From NCBI RefSeq assembly GCF_052115025.1, contig NZ_JBFRFW010000017.1, positions 62,001 through 126,000 of the forward strand: DNA of 64,000 nucleotides, given 5' to 3'. Positions 24,360 to 32,302 of this stretch are shown piece after piece. The translations under genes and the position numbers were made by a program. How positions within the stretch are numbered: position 1 is the first letter of the stretch; every line of letters starts with the position of its first letter. Source of the DNA: Bradyrhizobium_A sp052115025 (GTDB taxonomy: Bacteria > Pseudomonadota > Alphaproteobacteria > Rhizobiales > Xanthobacteraceae). The notes beneath the pieces are model-generated. The model saw nothing but the letters and a program-made list of their open reading frames with translations, was not told where the DNA came from and did not search any database.

Positions 24360-24905
24360 TCAGCCCCGCCGCGCCACGGCGGCGCGCAGTCCCCACAACG
24401 CGAACGCCGCCATCAGCAGCGAAATCAGCACATTGTAGCCGGCGAGCGACAGGCCGAGGAAACGCCACTGCACCTCGTCGCAGCGTACGACCTTTACGGT
24501 GTCGAGCCGCTCCAGCAGGCTGCCGGCACTGCCGAGATCGGCGATCGGACCGCTGCAGTCGGTCGGGCCGGGCCAGAAGCCCCATTCGACGCCGGCGTGA
24601 TAGCCGCCAAGCACCACGTTGGCCAGCAAGGCCAGAAGTAGAAGCCCGAAGCCACCCGCCAGCAAGGGGCGGGCCACGCCGCCCCTGGCCGCGAGCGCCA
24701 CGACCAGCGCGAGCGGGATGGCAAGATAGTAGGCATAGCGCTGCTCGAGACAGAGTGGACAGGGCTGGATGCCGAGCACCAGCTGGAAGAACCAGGCGCC
24801 GCCGATGGTGGCCGCCGCGATCAGGGCAATGGCGCCGGCCGCCAGGGCGCCCCTGCTGCCGTCCAGGCCCGATGACGTCGGCTTCACGCTGGCTGCAACG
24901 CTCAC
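24360..24905 (-). CDS. dsbB: Disulfide bond formation protein B
   Basis: 181 residues from GTG 24905, chosen because GGGGAG sits six bases upstream; the frame is open to 24965. DsbB is a four-helix inner-membrane protein that re-oxidises DsbA and passes electrons to quinone. The first Cys pair is in PCPLCLEQR (C49, C52), and the Arg after EQ is the quinone-site residue. The second pair is C117 (TDCSGP) and C142 (VRCDE). No dsbA is nearby. It converges with the TetR gene. Confidence 0.92.
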   Translation of the reverse strand: MSVAASVKPTSSGLDGSRGALAAGAIALIAAATIGGAWFFQLVLGIQPCPLCLEQRYAYYLAIPLALVVALAARGGVARPLLAGGFGLLLLALLANVVLGGYHAGVEWGFWPGPTDCSGPIADLGSAGSLLERLDTVKVVRCDEVQWRFLGLSLAGYNVLISLLMAAFALWGLRAAVARRG

Positions 24906-25126
24906 GATGATCTCCCCTGCTGCGGCTTCGCCTCCTATCGTGCTCACCCCGGCCTGTCGAGACAACTTCGTTCACGAATGAGGTATCGCGAGAGGGACCG
25001 CCGCGCCCGGCGAATGGGCGGTGGACGGCCCGCCCTTCAGCCAATGGCCGGTTGACCCGGCAGGCGGGCCGGATATAGTCCGCCCGCTTCGAAGGTCCTG
25101 CCGTTGCCACGGCTGGGGTCTCGTGG

Positions 25127-25211
25127 GCCCCTGTGGCGGAACTGGTAGACGCGCTCGACTCAAAATCGAGTTCCGCAAGGAGTGCTGGTTCGATCCCGGC
25201 CAGGGGCACCA
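25127..25211 (+). tRNA. tRNA-Leu (anticodon CAA)
   Basis: 85 nt including an encoded CCA. Acceptor stem GCCCCTG (25127-25133) pairs with CAGGGGC (25201-25207), discriminator A, then CCA. The anticodon stem CTCGA/TCGAG holds loop CTCAAAA, giving anticodon CAA. A long variable arm and the T-arm GGTTCGATCCC are as expected for a class II tRNA-Leu. Confidence 0.97.
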
Positions 25212-25358
25212 ATCCGATACGCCACCTGAGAGTTTATCGTATCGATTTCAAAACCATGGCTCCGCATGGCCTTCGATTTCCCTGCCCGCTCGAGGTCGGA
25301 AGGGAAAACCTGACGCCCCCTCAATCAAGTGTGCCGGCCGCAGCCTGGTATGGAATCG

Positions 25359-25829
25359 TTACGCCGATCCGACTCCAGCATCTGCCGGATAGGCTCGCGG
25401 CGAGGTCCACCAAGACGCCCCCAGCATTGAAATCAGTATTCCGCAAGCGATCTCCAGGCCCCCCTGAAACAACATAAAGCGGTCTTGGTGATTCCATATC
25501 AATAGGATCACTCCCGCGCATATCAGGTAGATCGCCCAACCAATTTTAAGACGCCGCTCTTTGGGCCCCGGGGCTCCACGCGCGGGGGAGGCGACCCGCT
25601 GGACCAAGCGATAGAGAAACATGATGGGAAAAGCGTAGCTTGCTGCTTGCGCCGGGAGGAATGCGAAAGCAATTATCACTTGCCCCCATTCGCCATTTGT
25701 CGTGCCGCTGAAATCGGACCACATCCTCTGCGCGTTGGCGCCGATCGCCTTCCAGATATCGGCCTCTACGAAGCAGCGATAAGTCTCATACGGGGTGAGA
25801 TCAGAAATTTCTTTGGTGCAATCGGTCAT
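25359..25829 (-). CDS. Small membrane protein, unrecognised
   Basis: 156 residues from ATG 25829. Three hydrophobic segments can be seen: about 50-72 (VIIAFAFLPAQAASYAFPIM), 95-112 (IGWAIYLICAGVILLIW) and 120-138 (GLEIACGILISMLGAS). The N-terminus carries TDCTKEISDLTPYETYRCF with two Cys. The base composition is visibly less GC-rich than the neighbouring genes and it follows a tRNA gene, which together suggest acquired DNA. I do not recognise a family; the ribosome-binding site is weak. Confidence 0.55.
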   Translation of the reverse strand: MTDCTKEISDLTPYETYRCFVEADIWKAIGANAQRMWSDFSGTTNGEWGQVIIAFAFLPAQAASYAFPIMFLYRLVQRVASPARGAPGPKERRLKIGWAIYLICAGVILLIWNHQDRFMLFQGGLEIACGILISMLGASWWTSPRAYPADAGVGSA

Positions 25830-26184
25830 CGTCCCACACCCTTACGCATCGCTCCCCGCCACCTCTGAAAGCATCAGCAGCTCCACGTATCACGTGTGCT
25901 GCTCATCAACCGATCATTGGGGCGAATGGCCAGCACGTCAATACAGATGAGGGCCGGCGATTGACGCAACCCTTGGTGCAACAAGGCACTGAAAGCATCT
26001 TGGCGCGCTGGAAATAAATCAAGGGCCGGGAAGCTCGATGCGGTCGGCAACCGAGATGCTCCCGGCCACAGCGAGGTCGCGACATGCATCGCACGATCCC
26101 GGCTCGCGAATGAACCGTCGTTCTCCACGCAAGGCGGACTGAAGCAACGACGCCGACCCGAGGTCTGACGCCGTCATGAAGGCG
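25830..26184. other. Gene-poor stretch after the tRNA-Leu region
   Basis: 355 bp without a supportable gene. An 84-codon minus-strand frame at 25874-26128 has no recognisable domain and no good ribosome-binding site. Composition is lower in GC than the surrounding genes. Confidence 0.4.
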
Positions 26185-26352
26185 CTAGAGTTCAATCACC
26201 ACCGCGAGCTGGCCGATGAGACGGGCAACCTCCTCGAGATCGTCGTCGTTGTGCTGATCGACTGCGCGTGCGAGCCGCTCGACGCACTCGCCATAGCTCA
26301 CCAGAGCGAGAGACGATGGCTCGACGGCAAGAGTTTGCAGATCCTGTTCCAT
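26185..26352 (-). CDS. Short acidic protein, unrecognised
   Basis: A 55-codon minus-strand frame from ATG 26352 (or ATG 26361, three residues longer) to a stop at 26185-26187. Translation begins MEQDLQTLAVEPSSLALVSY and continues GECVERLARAVDQHNDDDLE to a hydrophobic LIGQLAVVIEL end. It is acidic, helical in pattern and has GGGA nine bases before ATG 26352. Composition and amphipathic pattern look like a real small cytosolic protein, but I know no homologue. Confidence 0.5.
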   Translation of the reverse strand: MEQDLQTLAVEPSSLALVSYGECVERLARAVDQHNDDDLEEVARLIGQLAVVIEL

Positions 26353-26361
26353 AGATCGCAT

Positions 26362-26734
26362 TCCCGTGTGGTTGCCCGCTTTCTTGATAGCAGCGTTTCC
26401 TGCCCACCGCAGCTTACAGCTTCGTTAGGTTTCGACCATCGAGGGGCGCATCGCCGCTGTGATGGAAACGTCTGGAAACAGCCCCGGCGCACGGCGCCGG
26501 CCCGGCCCGATGCCCGCGCCGAAGCTGTTTACATCCCCTCGTTTTGAACTAGCATTTTCGCCGATCTTTCGACGGGGGCCGGCTGGCGCCATGAGGGTGC
26601 CGATCCGGAAAGCGCGGCAGATCCAAGGATTGACGCGTGTGTTTTGCGTGTGCGGACGCCGGGACCGGCGACCTCGATCGAGGTCGTCGCCCGCAGGGTC
26701 GCGCGCGCCCTTCATCCATTGCCGGAGGGCCACC
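26362..26734. other. Intergenic region upstream of the cNMP-binding gene
   Basis: 373 bp with overlapping open frames on both strands but none with a recognisable product. It should contain divergent promoters for the small acidic ORF and the cNMP-binding protein. GGAGGG (26723-26728) is the ribosome-binding site of the latter. Confidence 0.35.
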
Positions 26735-27100
26735 ATGAACGATATCGATATGCGGGTGTTCGCCCGCAACGCGGGCGTCAATGTCACATTTCCAGCCGGC
26801 AGTATCGTGTTCAGCCGCGGCGACGACGGCAGCTGCATGTATGTCGTCCAGTCCGGCGTGATCGAGATGATGATCGGCGATACGGTCGTCGATATCTGCG
26901 GCCCGAACGAGGCGCTCGGCTTCATGTCGATGATCGACGCTTCACCGCGCACGTCGACGGCCCGGGTCCGCGAGACCGCCGAGCTGTCGGTTCTCGATCA
27001 GCGCAAATTTCGCTTCATGATCGACGAGATCCCGAATTTCGCGATGTATATCATGGCCGCGATGGCGCGCCGCATCCGCGGCATGAGCAACGTGATCTGA
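26735..27100 (+). CDS. Stand-alone cyclic-nucleotide-binding domain protein
   Basis: 121 residues from ATG 26735 (GGAGGG upstream). The whole protein is one cNMP-binding beta-roll of the Crp/Fnr type: FPAGSIVFSRGDDGSCMYVV, QSGVIEMMIGDTVVDICGPN, ALGFMSMIDASPRTSTARV and a C-terminal helix. There is no DNA-binding helix-turn-helix. The usual phosphate-binding Arg-Ser/Thr-Ala pattern is present as SPRTSTARV. Such single-domain proteins may sense a nucleotide for a partner or bind no nucleotide at all. It converges with the HlyD-family gene. Confidence 0.85.
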   Translation: MNDIDMRVFARNAGVNVTFPAGSIVFSRGDDGSCMYVVQSGVIEMMIGDTVVDICGPNEALGFMSMIDASPRTSTARVRETAELSVLDQRKFRFMIDEIPNFAMYIMAAMARRIRGMSNVI

Positions 27101-27213
27101 CGCTCCGCGTCAGGGCAGGCACGCACCGGCCGTGACGCGCCCCCTCCGTGGCCCGCACCACGGGAATCGGATCGCGCTGACGGCCGCCCATCCCTCAGCG
27201 CACCGCCGTGAGC

Positions 27214-28113
27214 TCAGCGTGCAGGTGCCTTGACGCGGCGGTCGCCGGGCGCGTCGGTCAGCACGATGGTTGCGGTCATGCCGGCACTCAGCGTCACCCC
27301 GTCGGGCACCCTGTCGATGGCGATGCGGACGGGAATGCGCTGTGCCAGCCGCACCCAGCTGAAGGTCGGGTTGACGTTGGCGATGAGGTCGCCGGCGATG
27401 GCATTCTCGCGGTCGGTGATGGCGCGCGCCACGCTCTGGACATGGCCCTGAATCGGCTCGGGATAGCCCATCAGGCGAACCGACGCCGGATCACCGACCC
27501 TGATGTTGCGCAGCTTGGTCTCCTCGAAATAGCCGGCGATGTAATAGGAATCGCTGTCGACGATCGCCACCATGGCACGGCCGGCCGTGGCATAGTCGCC
27601 GCGATCGACCAGCAGGTTGGTGACATGACCATTGACCGGCGAACGCACCTCGGTGCGGGCGAAGTTGAGCTTCGCCACGCCGAGCGCAGCCACCGCCTGG
27701 TCGTAGGACGCCTGGGCCGACAGCGCCGCGCTGCGGGCCTGGGTCAGCGCCTCCTCCGAGATCGACACCGAGCTCAGTTTCTCGCGCCGCTCGAGCTCCT
27801 CCTGGCGCTGGTCGTAGACGGTCTTGGCGCCGGCAAGCGCGGCCTCGGCCTGCGCCAGCGCGAGCTGGTAGCGCGCCGGATCGATGGTGAAGAGAACGTC
27901 GCCGATCCTGACCTCCTGGTTGTCCTTGATCCGCAGGTCGACCACCGCGCCGGCGACATCGGGCGCGACATTCACCACATTGGCCCGAACCCGGCCATCA
28001 CGCGTCCAGGGGCTATCCTCATAGGTCCGCCACAGATACCAGCCGGCGACCGCCGCAAGCACGACGGCAGCGAGGGTCACGGCAACACGAATGATGGAGG
28101 TCAGGCTGGGCAT
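27214..28113 (-). CDS. HlyD/EmrA-family membrane-fusion protein (AaeA-like)
   Basis: 299 residues. An N-terminal membrane helix (about 8-27, VTLAAVVLAAVAGWYLW) is followed by the lipoyl-like motif NVAPDVAGAVVDLRIKDNQE and VRIGDVLFTIDPARYQ, a short coiled hairpin (about 90-140), and RTEVRSPVNGHVTNLLVDRG. This is the adaptor of aromatic-acid or fusaric-acid efflux systems. It is the third gene after the FUSC permease and DUF1656 protein, starting 15 bp after the latter. Confidence 0.92.
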   Translation of the reverse strand: MPSLTSIIRVAVTLAAVVLAAVAGWYLWRTYEDSPWTRDGRVRANVVNVAPDVAGAVVDLRIKDNQEVRIGDVLFTIDPARYQLALAQAEAALAGAKTVYDQRQEELERREKLSSVSISEEALTQARSAALSAQASYDQAVAALGVAKLNFARTEVRSPVNGHVTNLLVDRGDYATAGRAMVAIVDSDSYYIAGYFEETKLRNIRVGDPASVRLMGYPEPIQGHVQSVARAITDRENAIAGDLIANVNPTFSWVRLAQRIPVRIAIDRVPDGVTLSAGMTATIVLTDAPGDRRVKAPAR

Positions 28114-28128
28114 CGTTCTTCCGGACGA

Positions 28129-28326
28129 TCAGAGGGTTGTGGTGACGAAGGCGCCGAGCAAAATCACATACAGGGCGGTATTGAACAGCGGCGGGTGCCA
28201 GACAAAGCGGTAGACGCCAAGCCGGTCGAGCAGCGCCCGCGCCAGATACCAGGCGACCGTGGTCCCCAGCAGATAGCCCACCAGCGGCGGCAGGAACACA
28301 CCGTCGAGATTGATTTCCTTGATCAT
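28129..28326 (-). CDS. DUF1656 small membrane protein (AaeX-like)
   Basis: 65 residues, two hydrophobic helices, starting MIKEINLDGVFLPPLVGYLL and containing RFVWHPPLFNTALYVILLGA. It matches AaeX/DUF1656 proteins, which always sit between the FUSC permease and the HlyD adaptor of aromatic-acid efflux operons. The ATG overlaps the permease stop (ATGA). Confidence 0.9.
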   Translation of the reverse strand: MIKEINLDGVFLPPLVGYLLGTTVAWYLARALLDRLGVYRFVWHPPLFNTALYVILLGAFVTTTL

Positions 28327-30407
28327 GTCGCCACCGCCTCGCTGGAGATTAAGGGCGCAGCCGGCGCCGGCTGGAAGAAGCCGGCATGCAGGCGCAGCGT
28401 CGCCTCGATGTTGTAGAGCGCCTCCGCGGCGCGCGTCGAGACCACGCCGTCACCATCGGCGAGCACCTGCTGCCGGGCGCTGACCAGGATCGCCAGCGGC
28501 ATCTCCGGTGACCGGCTGCGCGCCATGCCGGCGAAATAGGTGGCGAGCGCGGCCAGAGCGCCCTGCACGGAGGCCGCCACCGGCGGCGCCAGCGCCGGCC
28601 GCAGGCTGCGCAGCACCAGAACGTTGAGGCCGATACGCAGGCCGGCGAGGCTCGCCTGCAGGTGGGCCCGCTGGCTCTCGACCATCGGATCGAGCCGCAT
28701 GAACAGCGCATTGATGCGATCGAACATGCGGCTCTCGAAGATCGAGCGTGGTTCGACCGCGGCACCACCGGTGATCTGCTCCAGGTCGCGGAACAGGCCG
28801 CGTGTCAGGCGCTGCACCGCCCACTCCGTGCCGAGCGGCCGCAGCAGGCCCAGCGCCGCGGCGCCGATCCCGATGCCGACGACATAGCTGATGGCACCGT
28901 TGATGAAGGCCGCGAAGTCATAGTTCATGGCATTGGTGAGGCCGATCAGACCTCCGGCGACGAAGATCAGCGGCATGGTGTAGGGAATGGCCACGGGCAC
29001 GGCCAGCAGCAGGCCGCAGACCAGGAAGAACGGCGCCAGCGCCACGACCAGCGCCGGGAATGTGGCGAGCGGCGGCAGCAGCGCAAACAAATAGACGGCT
29101 GCGATCAGCACGCCGACCAGCCCCATCTTGAGGAATTGGGCAGAAGCGGCCGCCGGATTGTCGCGCGCCCCCATCACGGCGCACATGATTCCGGCGAAGG
29201 TCACTGCCGTCGGCCCGTTCGGCCACGCTGACAGGATCCAGAACGCGCTCGCGATCACCACTGTCGCCGCCGACACGAGGCCGCCGACCACCGCGAGCGA
29301 GACATCGCGATAGGGCCGGAACGACGGCGCCGCGTCATCGCCAGGAAGACGCCGCCCAAGCGCGATATGGGTCCGGATCCAGACCGTCTCACGCCACATC
29401 GTCAACACGTCGCCGAGGCGCAGCAGGATGCTGCGCACCAGGAGCGCGTCCGGATCGGTCGACAACGACTGCACCGGCGGCAGCCGCGCATCGATCTCGC
29501 CCTTGAGTGCGCGCTCCTCCTCGCCCTCCTCGCGCGCGTCCTCCGGCGTCCTGGCGCCGGCCGACGCAGCAATGTGGGCGGCAGAGCGCTCAAGCAGCGG
29601 CTGCAGCACTGCTGCCGTCTCCGGCTGCCGCGCCTGCAGCACGGCAAAACGGTCGTAGACCGACATCAGCAGCGCCAGCAGGGACAGGAGCTTGCCCTCG
29701 AACTGGCGGATCACCGCATCGACCGCGCGCAGCGCCGGCGTATCGATCACCGCAAACACCCGCAGCGCATCCAGCGCGATCACCGCCGAAATGATCTGTC
29801 GTCGATCGGCGAGCCCTTTGGCCTCGCCCTCGCGCCCGCCGAGGGCATCGCCTGCCCACCTCGCCATGCTCGGCAGCGTCGCGTCCAGCGCCTTGCGCAA
29901 GGCGTCGCCGGCGCGCTGCGGGAACACGACATGGTGCATCAGCGCGCCGCAGGCGATGCCGAGCATGATCTCGAGACAGCGCGCCACGGCGAAATCGAAC
30001 GCCTGGTCCGGCGCCAGCGCTGCCGGCAGGCCGATGATCGCGGCGGAATATCCGGACAGCATGCCGACATAGGACTGCGGCGCATCACGCAGGTAGATCG
30101 AGACGGAGGTGCCGAGCCCGATCCAGACCGCAAGCGCGAGACAGAACAGCTCGGGCGCATTGGAGAACAGGCTCACCAGCACGAGCGACGCCACCGCCCC
30201 GATCAGGGTGCCCAGCACGCGGTACAAAGACTTTGCCAACACCATGCCCGCAAGCGGTTGCGACACGATGTAGACGGTCGTCACCGACCAGCTCGGCTGC
30301 GACAAGTCGAGGCGAAACGCGATATACAACGCCAGCATCGCGGCGATGAAGGTCTTTACCGAGAACAGGCCATCACGCCAGTTCAGCCGTCGGAAAATCT
30401 GCAACAT
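28323..30407 (-). CDS. FUSC-family efflux permease (AaeB/FusB-like)
   Basis: 694 residues, usual for AaeB-type permeases. Two clusters of membrane helices (about 15-165 and 365-510) flank cytoplasmic domains. The N-terminal SVKTFIAAMLALYIAFRLDL, with YIVSQPLAGMVLAKSLYRVL GT, is the FUSC signature, repeated in the second half as GPTAVTFAGIMCAVMGARDN. The family exports aromatic acids such as p-hydroxybenzoate or fusaric acid. It heads a three-gene operon with DUF1656 and HlyD-type proteins. It is divergent from the plus-strand gene at 30651, with a CtrA-like site in the shared gap. Confidence 0.92.
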   Translation of the reverse strand: MLQIFRRLNWRDGLFSVKTFIAAMLALYIAFRLDLSQPSWSVTTVYIVSQPLAGMVLAKSLYRVLGTLIGAVASLVLVSLFSNAPELFCLALAVWIGLGTSVSIYLRDAPQSYVGMLSGYSAAIIGLPAALAPDQAFDFAVARCLEIMLGIACGALMHHVVFPQRAGDALRKALDATLPSMARWAGDALGGREGEAKGLADRRQIISAVIALDALRVFAVIDTPALRAVDAVIRQFEGKLLSLLALLMSVYDRFAVLQARQPETAAVLQPLLERSAAHIAASAGARTPEDAREEGEEERALKGEIDARLPPVQSLSTDPDALLVRSILLRLGDVLTMWRETVWIRTHIALGRRLPGDDAAPSFRPYRDVSLAVVGGLVSAATVVIASAFWILSAWPNGPTAVTFAGIMCAVMGARDNPAAASAQFLKMGLVGVLIAAVYLFALLPPLATFPALVVALAPFFLVCGLLLAVPVAIPYTMPLIFVAGGLIGLTNAMNYDFAAFINGAISYVVGIGIGAAALGLLRPLGTEWAVQRLTRGLFRDLEQITGGAAVEPRSIFESRMFDRINALFMRLDPMVESQRAHLQASLAGLRIGLNVLVLRSLRPALAPPVAASVQGALAALATYFAGMARSRSPEMPLAILVSARQQVLADGDGVVSTRAAEALYNIEATLRLHAGFFQPAPAAPLISSEAVAT

Positions 30408-30583
30408 GGGGGAATGGTAGCGGAACGGATCGAAAGAGACGACGGTGCGTTAGCACCCTTCGCTGTCATCGACACCCGGCACGGCAGCATGCCTGAGCCG
30501 ATCGACCGGCAGGGCCGATATCTGTCCGCCGCCATCGCTTTGCCCAACATTCCCCCGATTGTGGAGGGACCATTCCAACGTGG

Positions 30584-30599
30584 TTAAGCCATACTTAAC
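30584..30599 (+). promoter_or_regulatory. Perfect CtrA-type binding site
   Basis: TTAA-GCCATAC-TTAAC (30584-30599) matches the alphaproteobacterial CtrA consensus TTAA-N7-TTAAC exactly. It is 52 bp before the TTG start of the exported-protein gene at 30651 and lies in the 243-bp divergent gap with the FUSC operon. Binding is inferred. Confidence 0.5.
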
Positions 30600-30650
30600 A
30601 AGTCTTTGCGAAGAGGCGTCGGGGGTGGTTGAAGCAGTGGGGAGCACGGC

Positions 30651-31334
30651 TTGACCTTGCGAACGACACTGGGCGTCGCGGCACTGCTGGCGCTTGCGGG
30701 CGCTGCGGCAGCGACGGCCATCGGCTATGCCCACCTCCAGGACATGTCCCTCGCCGCGGCCGGGCAGGCCGATCCGGCGCACGAGTTCCCGACCGCCAAC
30801 GCCGATACCAAGACGGATCGCCTGCCGATCCCGGCGCCGTTCCGGCTCGCGTCCTACGCGCTGTCGGATGCGGCCGCCCCGGCCAACCCCGTGAGCCAAT
30901 ACGCCTCGGCGGAGCCCGGCGTGACGCCAGATCTCGGGCTTCCCGGAGACATGAAGCCGTCGGTGACGGAGGCTGCCCCGGCAAGGCCGAAGGCCGCCGC
31001 CGCACCGCCTCCGGCCAAGCCGGCCAAGCCGACCAACGTCATCCTCAACGATGCGCAGATCGCCAGCCTGAAGCAGCGCCTGAGGCTGAGCCCGGCGCAG
31101 GAGCCCTATTGGCCTGAGATCGAAGCGGCGCTGCGCGGTGTGGTGAAGCAGATATATGAAGCCAACAAGAACGCCCGCGGCAAGCCGGTCCCGGTCGATA
31201 CCAACACCGCGGAAGTCGAACGGCTGAAGACCGCGGCCATGCCGCTGCTGATGCAGATGCGCCCCGATCAGAAAGCCGAGGTGATCAACCTCGCGCGCAT
31301 CATCGGCATGGAAAAGCTGGTCGCGATGCTGTAG
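30651..31334 (+). CDS. Exported helical protein of unknown function
   Basis: 227 residues from TTG 30651, supported by GGGGAG seven bases upstream. The first 25 residues are a hydrophobic Ala-rich membrane or signal segment. An Ala/Pro-rich middle (about 85-125) leads to a C-terminal helical domain: NDAQIASLKQRLRLSPAQEP then YWPEIEAALR, and MRPDQKAEVINLARIIGMEK. The xLSPAQExxWP pattern recalls the LTxxQ motif of Spy/CpxP-like periplasmic proteins. The upstream CtrA box suggests cell-cycle control. The function is unknown. Confidence 0.75.
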   Translation: MTLRTTLGVAALLALAGAAAATAIGYAHLQDMSLAAAGQADPAHEFPTANADTKTDRLPIPAPFRLASYALSDAAAPANPVSQYASAEPGVTPDLGLPGDMKPSVTEAAPARPKAAAAPPPAKPAKPTNVILNDAQIASLKQRLRLSPAQEPYWPEIEAALRGVVKQIYEANKNARGKPVPVDTNTAEVERLKTAAMPLLMQMRPDQKAEVINLARIIGMEKLVAML

Positions 31335-31548
31335 CGGCCTGCGCCTGTATCCAAAGCTCGTGAGAACATCGCGGCGCGCGCAGAACCAGGACACCGGGCG
31401 CCTGGGCTGTGATCACACTGTTTCTTGACCTCCTGACCCTTGACTTGCCGCCCGTTCCCGACGGCAATACGGCGTGTTGAAGGTGGGCCGCGCGGGGCGG
31501 CGCGGCCGCCATGAACATTGTCACCCACGATCGATTTCAGGAGCTGCG

Positions 31549-32277
31549 ATGTTGAAAGTCGTCGTCCCCGCCCTAGCGCTGCTGCTGTTACCCCTGAGCG
31601 GCGCCTGCGCCGCCGAGATCACCGGCATTCCCCACGTGGTCAATGGCGATGCCGTAACCATCGGCAAGACCCGCATTCGCCTCGCCGCGGTCGCGGCGCC
31701 CGGGCTCGAGCAGCTGTGCATCAATGCCGCCGGCGAGCGCTGGACCTGCGGACTGGCGGCGCGCGACGAACTCGCCAAGCATGTCGAGAGCAGATCGTGG
31801 AGCTGCCAGGTTCTGCGCGCCGACCGCTATGGCCGCTCGGTGGCCAAGTGCACCATGGATGGCGAGGACGTTGCCAAATGGCTGGTGCGATCCGGCTGGG
31901 CGACCGCCGTGACGCGGATTTCGCATGACTATGCCGCCGACGAGGCCGAGGCCAAGGCGGCAAAGGTCGGCCTGTGGGCCGGGGCATTCATCGCGCCGCC
32001 CGAATGGCGCCGGCGCAACAAGCAGGCACCGGTGCTGGGCAGCCTCGACATCACCCGCGCTTCACGCGCGACCCTGCTGCACGGGCGCTCCGCCTCCACC
32101 CCGCCATCGCCCGACTGTGCCATCAAGGGGCATGTCAACTGGTCGGGCACCTGCATCTACCATCTGCCCGGCAGCCGCTGGTATGCCCGCGTGACCATGC
32201 AGCCCGACAACGGCGACCGCTGGTTCTGTTCGCGCGAGGAAGCCGAGCTCGCCGACTGCCGCGAAACCAAGCGATAG
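31549..32277 (+). CDS. Exported thermonuclease-family (SNase-like) protein
   Basis: 242 residues from ATG 31549 with CAGGAG six bases upstream; the frame is open from 31474 but the signal peptide starts here (MLKVVVPALALLLLPLSGAC). An SNase-like domain spans about 24-140: VVNGDAVTIGKTRIRLAAVA AP, RADRYGRSVAKC and YAADEAEAKAAKVGLWAGAF. The usual catalytic Arg-Asp-Glu set is only partly recognisable: the first Arg of IRLAAVAAP replaces IRLxGIDAP with the Asp missing, so nuclease activity is doubtful. The C-terminal part (about 175-242) has CAIKGHVNWSGTCIYHLPGS, a module often fused to such domains. Confidence 0.82.
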   Translation: MLKVVVPALALLLLPLSGACAAEITGIPHVVNGDAVTIGKTRIRLAAVAAPGLEQLCINAAGERWTCGLAARDELAKHVESRSWSCQVLRADRYGRSVAKCTMDGEDVAKWLVRSGWATAVTRISHDYAADEAEAKAAKVGLWAGAFIAPPEWRRRNKQAPVLGSLDITRASRATLLHGRSASTPPSPDCAIKGHVNWSGTCIYHLPGSRWYARVTMQPDNGDRWFCSREEAELADCRETKR

Positions 32278-32302
32278 GCGCCGGCCGGCGCGGTGCCCGC
32301 CT

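Noticed and set aside
25874..26128. 84-codon minus-strand frame after the tRNA
   Set aside because: No domain, no convincing ribosome-binding site, low-complexity-free but unassignable; left as intergenic.
25127..26184. Integrated genomic island with attachment sites at tRNA-Leu
   Set aside because: No integrase, transposase or second copy of the tRNA 3' end within the window; kept only as a weak finding.
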